From Hyphomicrobiaceae bacterium (GTDB taxonomy: Bacteria > Pseudomonadota > Alphaproteobacteria > Rhizobiales > Hyphomicrobiaceae): a stretch of 64,000 nucleotides of DNA. The stretch covers positions 92,181-156,180 of the forward strand of contig JAKFWF010000002.1 in NCBI GenBank assembly GCA_021730785.1, in the 5' to 3' direction. Positions 58,648 through 64,000 of this stretch are shown here, one piece after another (within the stretch, counting starts at the first letter, position 1; each line of letters starts with the position of its first letter). Made by a program: the position numbers and the translations under genes. Below the pieces are notes generated by a model, which saw only the letters and a program-made list of their open reading frames with translations, was not told where the DNA came from and searched no databases.

Positions 58648-59274
58648 CTATGCCGATTTCGGCACATATTTAAGCGCAGCGCCACAGATGGCCGCAACGC
58701 CGACGGCACCGAAGAACATGATGTGCTTGGCAGGCCAATCGGTGAAGCGCTCGACCAGGAAGCGCTTCATTTGCCCATCGAGCAGGAAGCCGACGATGAG
58801 GATCACCATGCCGACCAGCTGGAAAATTGCCAGGTAACGGGCGAGGGTGAGCATGGTTTCATCTTCGCCGCCCTTGGCTGCGCTATTGTGGAGGACGTTC
58901 GCAAGCGTCAGGCTCAGGCCGCCCGCCCCCAACAGCCCAAGGAAGTGGGTGAACCATTCCTTCCAGGCGAGCACACCGGTGGCATAGGTGGCCGCAATGG
59001 CAAGTGCAGCCCAGGCCCACACCAGCCCAGACGCACGTGAACCTTCCGCGGCGATCGCGGTGCGCGACGCGGCGGCCTGCTGCATCGCAATCATCTTGCG
59101 CACCGCCAAGAGTGCAAACACCACGCTGACGCCAGCGGTGATGAGCAGATGCACATGGGCCATTTGAACGTTGCCTGGCCGTGCCGCTGCGCTCAACACC
59201 AGACCAATGATGCTGAGGCCAATTGCCAACATCCAAGCTACCATGATGGCGCTCGCTCCCTTCGACTGTTCCAT
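58648..59274 (-). CDS. Uncharacterised membrane protein, paralog 2
   Basis: This 208-residue protein starts at MEQSKGASAIMVAW (59274) and has about six hydrophobic segments. One is AHVHLLITAGVSVVFALLAV, with His residues that could bind heme or metal. It lies 35 bases upstream of paralog 1 on the same strand, forming a two-gene unit. The function is unknown. Confidence 0.7.
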   Translation of the reverse strand: MEQSKGASAIMVAWMLAIGLSIIGLVLSAAARPGNVQMAHVHLLITAGVSVVFALLAVRKMIAMQQAAASRTAIAAEGSRASGLVWAWAALAIAATYATGVLAWKEWFTHFLGLLGAGGLSLTLANVLHNSAAKGGEDETMLTLARYLAIFQLVGMVILIVGFLLDGQMKRFLVERFTDWPAKHIMFFGAVGVAAICGAALKYVPKSA

Positions 59275-59315
59275 CGGCTCATTCTCTCGCGAATCATGCG
59301 TAAGCCGCCGAGGCC

Positions 59316-60314
59316 CTAGCACTTTTCATAAGCCCGATACCAGGATACGAAGCGCGCCAGCCCCACATCGATCGGCGTGACTGGCCGAAACCCCACATCT
59401 GCCGTCAGCGCCGCGACGTCGGCGAAGGTGGTGTGCACGTCGCCCGGCTGCATCGGCAGCATGCGCAGTTGCGCCTTGACGCCGAGTTCCCGTTCCAGAA
59501 TCGCGATCATGTCGAGAAGTTCGACCGGCTGGTGATTGCCGATGTTGTAGACGCGGAAGGGGGCCGTCGACGTCGCCGGCGTGAACGGGGGCGCACTCCC
59601 TGCCGCGGGCCGGTCGAGTGTGCGCACCACGCCTTCGACGATATCGTCGATGTAGGTGAAGTCGCGGGCGTGCTGGCCGTTGTTGAACACGTCGATCGGC
59701 TCCGCCGCCAGCATCGCCTTGGTGAACTTCCAATAGGCCATATCCGGCCGTCCCCACGGACCGTAAACCGTGAAGAAGCGCAGGCCGGTGACCGGCAGGC
59801 CGTAGAGGTGGGCGTAGGTGTGAGCCATCAACTCGTTCGACCGCTTGGTCGCCGCATACAGGCTGACGGGATGGTCCGTGCTCGAGGATGTTTCCGCAAA
59901 CGGCACTGCTGCATTGGCGCCATAGACGGAACTCGACGACGCATAGACGAGATGCCTGACGCCGGTGTGCCGGCAGCCTTCGAGGATCGACAGAAAGCCG
60001 ACGAGGTTGCTGTCGATATAGGCCTCGGGGTTGTCGATCGAATAGCGCACGCCGGCCTGGGCGCCCAGATGCACCACGCGGTCGGGCCGCAGTTGCGCGA
60101 ACAGTGCCTTCATGGCCGGCCGGTCAGCGAAGTCGCAGCGCACGAAGCGGAAGTTCGGATGCCCGTCCAGTTGGGCGAGGCGCGCCTGTTTCAGGCGCAC
60201 GTCGTAGTAGGCATTGAGATTATCGATGCCGACGATGGCCTCGCCTCGGGCCAGCAGCGCTTGCGCGGTGTGGAAGCCGATGAAGCCAGCAGCACCGGTC
60301 AAAAGGATCGTCAT
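59316..60314 (-). CDS. NAD-dependent sugar-nucleotide epimerase, UDP-glucuronate 4-epimerase type
   Basis: This 332-residue extended SDR enzyme has LLTGAAGFIGFHTAQALLAR, the catalytic YASSSSVYG and YAATKRSNE (Tyr-Lys), and FFTVYGPWGRPDMAYWKFTK typical of UDP-glucuronate epimerases. Its product would feed capsule or lipopolysaccharide. No glycosyltransferase genes lie beside it. Confidence 0.88.
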   Translation of the reverse strand: MTILLTGAAGFIGFHTAQALLARGEAIVGIDNLNAYYDVRLKQARLAQLDGHPNFRFVRCDFADRPAMKALFAQLRPDRVVHLGAQAGVRYSIDNPEAYIDSNLVGFLSILEGCRHTGVRHLVYASSSSVYGANAAVPFAETSSSTDHPVSLYAATKRSNELMAHTYAHLYGLPVTGLRFFTVYGPWGRPDMAYWKFTKAMLAAEPIDVFNNGQHARDFTYIDDIVEGVVRTLDRPAAGSAPPFTPATSTAPFRVYNIGNHQPVELLDMIAILERELGVKAQLRMLPMQPGDVHTTFADVAALTADVGFRPVTPIDVGLARFVSWYRAYEKC

Positions 60315-60327
60315 GGCAGCCCAGCCC

Positions 60328-61281
60328 TCAGGCGGTGATCTGATTGACCGGCGTGCCGGCGAGCCAGCCCTCGATCGCCTGCACGGTACCGCCGTAGAAC
60401 ATGCGATAGGTCTCCTCGGTGACGTAGCCCAAGTGCGGCGTCAGAATCGCCCGCGGCTCGCTGCGCAGCGGATGGCCGGGGTCGAGCGGCTCGCTGTCGT
60501 AGACGTCGAGGCCGGCCGCGCGGATGCGTCCCTCGCGAAGTGCCGCCAGCAGCGCCGCACCGTCGATGATCGGGCCGCGCGACGTGTTGATGATCGCCGA
60601 GGTTGGCTTCATCAGTGCGAATTCGGCCGCACCAACGACGCCGCGCGTGCGCTCCGACAGCACCGAATGGATCGAAATGTAGTCGGACCGGCGGAACAGC
60701 TCCGGTTTCGTCACCAGTTCGGCGCCGCCGCCGGCCGCCTTCTCGGGCGTCAGGTTCTGGCTCCAGGCGACGACCGTCATGCCGAAGGCGCGGCCGAACG
60801 CTGCCATCTGGTTGCCGAGCTTGCCTAGGCCGAGGATGCCGAGCGTCTTGCCGCGGACGTCGGTGCCAACCGTCGTCTGCCAGGCGCCGGTGCGCATGGC
60901 GGCCGTCTCGAAGGGGATGTTGCGGGCGATCGCCAGCAGCAGCCCGAAGGCGAGTTCGGCTGTGGCGTGTCCGCCGCTCGGCGTGCCGCACACGACGACG
61001 CCACGGGCCTTGGCTGCCGCCACGTCGATCGAGGCGTTGCGCATGCCGGTCGTGACGCACAGCTTGAGCTTGGGCAGGGCCGCAAACAGGGACGCCGGGA
61101 AGGGCGTGCGCTCGCGCATCAGGCATACGACATCGAAGGGGGCGAGCGCCTCGGCCGCGGCCTTCTCAGTGGCAAACGGCTGGCGGAACACCTGGATGCT
61201 GTGCGTGCGCTGCAGTGCGCTCCAGTTCGCCATGGTGAGGGCCACGCCCTGGTAGTCGTCGAGAATCGCAATCGCGGCCAT
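60328..61281 (-). CDS. D-2-hydroxyacid dehydrogenase family protein
   Basis: This 317-residue protein has the Rossmann motif LGILGLGKLGNQMAAFGRAF, the catalytic Arg in INTSRGPIIDGAAL, the Glu in YDSEPLDPGHPL and the His in LTPHLGYVTEE. It reduces 2-oxoacids or oxidises D-2-hydroxyacids; the substrate is not predictable. It lies 13 bases before the epimerase gene on the same strand. Confidence 0.9.
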   Translation of the reverse strand: MAAIAILDDYQGVALTMANWSALQRTHSIQVFRQPFATEKAAAEALAPFDVVCLMRERTPFPASLFAALPKLKLCVTTGMRNASIDVAAAKARGVVVCGTPSGGHATAELAFGLLLAIARNIPFETAAMRTGAWQTTVGTDVRGKTLGILGLGKLGNQMAAFGRAFGMTVVAWSQNLTPEKAAGGGAELVTKPELFRRSDYISIHSVLSERTRGVVGAAEFALMKPTSAIINTSRGPIIDGAALLAALREGRIRAAGLDVYDSEPLDPGHPLRSEPRAILTPHLGYVTEETYRMFYGGTVQAIEGWLAGTPVNQITA

Positions 61282-61318
61282 GGTGGGTGTCCTGTTGGGG
61301 AATGTTCGACGTTACTAT

Positions 61319-62053
61319 ATGACAAGCGGCTCTGAAATTGTCTCGCGCATCCGGCAGGTTTGGCACATGGTCCTTGCATTGATCGTGATCGGCGGCATCC
61401 TGGCGCTGGCGTTCCTGCCCTCGATGTGGGTGCGCAACGTGATCAAGCGCCATGCGGCCGAGCGCGCGGATTTCCCAGGAACCGGCGGTGAGCTGGCGCG
61501 GCACCTGCTCGACGGCATGAAGCTGACCCATGTGAAAGTCGAGCAGACCGACCTTGGCGACCACTACGATCCGATCGAAAAGGTGGTACGGCTGACGGCC
61601 GACCACATGCACAAGAAATCACTGTCGGCCGTCGTGATTGCCGCCCACGAGGTCGGCCATGCGATGCAGGATGCGACCGACTATCCCCCGCTCAGGGCCC
61701 GCACCAAGCTTGCCAAACAGGCGCATCGGGTCGAGATCCTGGGCTCTGTTCTCATGCTGCTGTCGCCGGTCATGCTGCTGATCGCCAAGGCACCGGCGAT
61801 CATGATCGCGCAGCTGGCCGCCGGCGTGATCATCCTGGCGTTCAGCGTGCTGATGCACACCGTGACCCTGCCCGTCGAATACGATGCGAGCTTCAACCGG
61901 GCACTGCCGGTGCTGAAGGCCGGCAACATCATCGCCGATCGCGACATGGTGTCGGCCCGCCAGATCCTGCGTGCCGCCGCCTTGACCTACGTTGCGGCGG
62001 CGGCCATGACGTTGCTCGACATCACGCGGTGGCTGCGGGTGCTGCGGTTTTAG
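61319..62053 (+). CDS. Membrane zinc metallopeptidase, YugP-like
   Basis: This 244-residue protein has one N-terminal membrane segment, the zinc-binding HEVGHAMQDATDYP near residue 105, two further membrane segments, and VEYDASFNRALPVL with a conserved Glu. The pattern is that of PF04298. It may cleave membrane proteins or control envelope quality. The start at 61319 (MTSGSE) or 61367 is possible. It is divergent from the hydroxyacid dehydrogenase. Confidence 0.82.
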   Translation: MTSGSEIVSRIRQVWHMVLALIVIGGILALAFLPSMWVRNVIKRHAAERADFPGTGGELARHLLDGMKLTHVKVEQTDLGDHYDPIEKVVRLTADHMHKKSLSAVVIAAHEVGHAMQDATDYPPLRARTKLAKQAHRVEILGSVLMLLSPVMLLIAKAPAIMIAQLAAGVIILAFSVLMHTVTLPVEYDASFNRALPVLKAGNIIADRDMVSARQILRAAALTYVAAAAMTLLDITRWLRVLRF

Positions 62054-62094
62054 GGGCGGGCGTTCAGGCCGGGGCGGCAGGGGAACACACGATT

Positions 62095-62967
62095 ATGCCA
62101 GCCACGCTGCAGGGGCTCGTTGCAGTCGGGCTGTGGGCGGCACTTGCAGCCCTCACGAGCTATGCCGGCCCGATCCCGCCGTTTCAGCTGGCGGCGATGA
62201 CATTCACCATCGGTACGCTGGTTGGCCTCGTTTACGCCCGTGTGGCCGGCGAAGCGCTGCTGCCGGTGCTGCGCGCCGTGCCGATCGGCGCCTGGGCGCT
62301 GGGCGTCTACGGCTTACTCGTGTTTCATGCCTGCTATTTCTTCGCACTGCAGTCGGCGCCGGCGATCGAGGTCAGTTTGATCATCTACCTGTGGCCGCTG
62401 CTGATTGTCGTCGCCTCGGGCTTGCTGCCTGCGCGGCTCGGCGGGCGGGGCTTGCGCTGGTGGCATGTGGTCGGCGCGGTGCTGGCTTTTTCAGGCACGG
62501 TTTTGATCCTGCTGGGCGCGGCCAATCGGCCCGATTTCAGCGGCAGCGGTGTTGGCTATGGGGCAGCCATCACTGCCGCGCTGATCTGGTCGAGCTATTC
62601 GGTGGCGTCGCGGATGTACCAGGATGTGCCCAGTTCCGCAGTGATCGGCTCCTGTGCGGTCACGGCCGCAGGCTCGGCGCTGCTGCATCTGGCGCTGGAG
62701 ATGACGGTGTGGCCGGCGGATCGCGTCGCCTGGGCGGCCGTCCTGGGCCTCGGGCTTGGCCCGGTTGGGCTGGCGTTCTACGTGTGGGACCGCGGCATGA
62801 AGCACGGCAACATGCGGCTGCTGGGTGCTGCATCCTACGCCACGCCGCTGCTGTCGACGGTCATCTTCGCGAGCCTCGGCCTCGGCGAGGCGACGAACAC
62901 GCTGTGGATCGCGGCGATCCTGGTGACGGCCGGCGCCCTGGTCGCCGCCAGCGATACGTTGCGGTAG
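62095..62967 (+). CDS. DMT (EamA) family exporter
   Basis: This 290-residue protein has ten hydrophobic segments in two EamA repeats. The first repeat includes FQLAAMTFTIGTLVGLVYA, and the second LGPVGLAFYVWDRGMKHGN. It resembles aromatic amino acid exporters of the YddG kind, but the substrate is uncertain. It follows the metallopeptidase gene by 41 bases. Confidence 0.82.
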   Translation: MPATLQGLVAVGLWAALAALTSYAGPIPPFQLAAMTFTIGTLVGLVYARVAGEALLPVLRAVPIGAWALGVYGLLVFHACYFFALQSAPAIEVSLIIYLWPLLIVVASGLLPARLGGRGLRWWHVVGAVLAFSGTVLILLGAANRPDFSGSGVGYGAAITAALIWSSYSVASRMYQDVPSSAVIGSCAVTAAGSALLHLALEMTVWPADRVAWAAVLGLGLGPVGLAFYVWDRGMKHGNMRLLGAASYATPLLSTVIFASLGLGEATNTLWIAAILVTAGALVAASDTLR

Positions 62968-63063
62968 GGAGTGTACGTTGCTGCCAGCCGCACGTTCCCT
63001 GTCCCGTCGCCGGCAATCCCGTCGCTGGCTGCCGGCTCCGCGTAGCGGTGTCGGCAGCGACAC

Positions 63064-63609
63064 TCAGAAAGGTATCTCGTCGTCGAGCGGCTTGTCGAAG
63101 CTCTTGGCGCCAGCTGCCTTCGCTGGCGCACGCTTCGGCTCGCCGTAGCCCCCACCCGATGAGCTGGAACTGCCGGAACTGCCATAGCCGCCGTCCGGCG
63201 CACCATAGCTCGATTGGCCATCTTCGTGCATGCCGCCGGCAGCCCCGGCACCCTGGCGGGCGCCATCGAGCATCGTCAGCTGGCCGTTGAAGCCCTGCAG
63301 AACGACCTCGGTCGAGTACTTCTCGACGCCGTCCTTGTCGGTCCACTTGCGGGTCTGCAGCGCGCCTTCGATGTAGAGCTTGGCGCCCTTCTTGACGTAC
63401 TGCTCGATCACCTTGCACAGCGGCTCACTGAACACGACCACGCGGTGCCATTCGGTCTTTTCCTTTTTCTCGCCGGAATTCTTGTCGCGCCAGGACTCAG
63501 ACGTTGCGAGCGACAAATTGGCGATCGGCCGGCCGTCCTGCGTGCGCCGGATCTCTGGATCCTTGCCGACGTTGCCGACCAGGATCACCTTGTTCACGGA
63601 ACCAGCCAT
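63064..63609 (-). CDS. ssb: Single-stranded DNA-binding protein
   Basis: This 181-residue protein has an OB fold (VNKVILVGNVGKDPEIRRT, ANLSLATSESWRDK and LYIEGALQTRKWTDKDG). A Gly/Ser-rich linker leads to the acidic C-terminal tip DDEIPF, which binds partner proteins. It protects single-stranded DNA during replication and repair. The start is 63609. A LexA box lies 140 bases upstream. Confidence 0.96.
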   Translation of the reverse strand: MAGSVNKVILVGNVGKDPEIRRTQDGRPIANLSLATSESWRDKNSGEKKEKTEWHRVVVFSEPLCKVIEQYVKKGAKLYIEGALQTRKWTDKDGVEKYSTEVVLQGFNGQLTMLDGARQGAGAAGGMHEDGQSSYGAPDGGYGSSGSSSSSGGGYGEPKRAPAKAAGAKSFDKPLDDEIPF

Positions 63610-63749
63610 TGCACTCTCCTTTGCTCGACGAGCACCGCCATCCAGCACAACGCGGAAGGCACGAATCGGGTTGCATAACCCTAGCTTGGCAAGTGGGCCG
63701 CCCACAGCGACGCAGCTGCGCTTGTCCACCACTTTCGAACGCTCTTAAT

Positions 63750-63764
63750 GTTCGATATTTGTTC
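63750..63764 (+). promoter_or_regulatory. LexA (SOS) box upstream of ssb
   Basis: GTTC-GATATTT-GTTC fits exactly the alphaproteobacterial LexA operator GTTC-N7-GTTC. It lies 141-155 bases upstream of the ssb start and would place ssb or a divergent gene under damage control. Confidence 0.75.
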
Positions 63765-63887
63765 CAATATACCATACGAAACTGAGAACACAAGGGGGTC
63801 ATCGCAGAGTCTCACCACGATCGCATGAACGAGCTACCGCGTCGGCTGCATCTGCGCAAACCCGTTGAACTTCCGAAGTTTTCGCCT

Positions 63888-63955
63888 CCTCCCCCCTTGA
63901 GGGGGAGGACAACGCGGCTCGATTTTTGTTCTTCACAAAAATCGATTTTGCCGCG
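63888..63955. repeat. Palindromic intergenic sequence near the window end
   Basis: CCTCCCCC-CTTGA-GGGGGAGG forms an 8-bp stem. Next, CGCGGC, T, CGATTTTTGT pairs with ACAAAAATCG, ATTTT, GCCGCG, with small bulges. These look like dispersed intergenic repeats, not a terminator of a gene in the window. Confidence 0.6.
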
Positions 63956-64000
63956 TGAGGTGGGGGGTTCTTTCTTGCAACGAATCCAGCAGCTTGATAC

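Larger units (their letters stand above)
63610..64000. other. ssb upstream region to window end
   Basis: The first part carries the ssb promoter and LexA box. The rest holds palindromic sequence at 63888-63955. A frame open from ATG 63825 to the window end has no recognisable motifs and runs through these palindromes, so it is not called. uvrA, often divergent from ssb, does not start before base 64000. Confidence 0.5.

Noticed and set aside
63825..64000. A frame open from ATG 63825 to the window end as the start of uvrA.
   Set aside because: The translation lacks the conserved UvrA N-terminus and Walker A motif and passes through palindromic repeats.

Overview
The window is GC-rich, densely coded chromosomal DNA from an alphaproteobacterium. 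Supporting evidence includes the neighbouring DUF1192 / DUF1465 (RcdA-like) / rpmE genes, a cysteine-free L31, a divergent ppiC-secA pair, an ssb gene preceded by a GTTC-N7-GTTC LexA box, and the nadD-rsfS-rlmH order. The many tripartite tricarboxylate (TTT) and ABC transport genes suggest a free-living Hyphomicrobiales- or Rhodospirillales-type organism, but the exact order is a guess.

Layout. 1-9.5 kb is housekeeping and mixed metabolism: the 3' part of rne, a HAD phosphatase, a FkbM methyltransferase, a quinone oxidoreductase, DUF1192, the rcdA-like gene, rpmE, a 3-hydroxyacid dehydrogenase, DUF1007 and a BenE-type transporter. 9.98-12.03 kb is a small recombination locus. A tRNA-Arg and a tRNA-Leu flank the 3' remnant of one serine recombinase and a complete second one, and each recombinase reading frame ends inside one of the tRNA genes on the antisense strand. 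12.2-15 kb holds DUF4337, a MATE exporter and a DUF6460 protein.

15.3-27.1 kb is an oxalate/formyl-group gene set, the most interesting part of the window. A GntR regulator, oxalyl-CoA decarboxylase (oxc), formyl-CoA transferase (frc) and an 883-residue fusion protein lie on the minus strand. The fusion joins a 10-formyl-THF hydrolase/formyltransferase domain (ALDH1L1 N-terminal type) to a complete formate-THF ligase. A TTT transporter runs divergently, and two related palindromes in the shared upstream region look like GntR operators. Two Uma2-family genes and a duplicated frc 5' end interrupt the oxc-frc stretch. The genes suggest that oxalate is imported, cycled as oxalyl-CoA/formyl-CoA, and its formyl carbon loaded on tetrahydrofolate.

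27.2-34.4 kb is a carbohydrate-type ABC import operon (binding protein, two permeases, ATPase) with two Gfo/Idh/MocA dehydrogenases. It is interrupted between the permease genes by a Phd/YefM-PemK-like toxin-antitoxin pair. 34.6-44.2 kb contains tRNA-Asn, a gamma-glutamylcyclotransferase-like gene, glyS without adjacent glyQ, an ABC exporter, hemF, DUF427, a chromate pair (rhodanese-ChrB, chrA) and corA. 44.3-49.7 kb has a mutarotase, an XRE regulator, poorly known proteins, an alpha/beta hydrolase and a striking 6 x 158-bp tandem array that includes the end of the hydrolase gene. 49.7-64 kb has a methyltransferase/ATP-grasp fusion, ppiC-secA, nadD-rsfS-rlmH, membrane proteins, a sugar-nucleotide epimerase, a D-2-hydroxyacid dehydrogenase, a YugP-type metallopeptidase, a DMT exporter and ssb.

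All calls come from reading the sequence. No database search was run, so family names rest on recognised motifs, and start sites were chosen by ribosome-binding sequence and family length.
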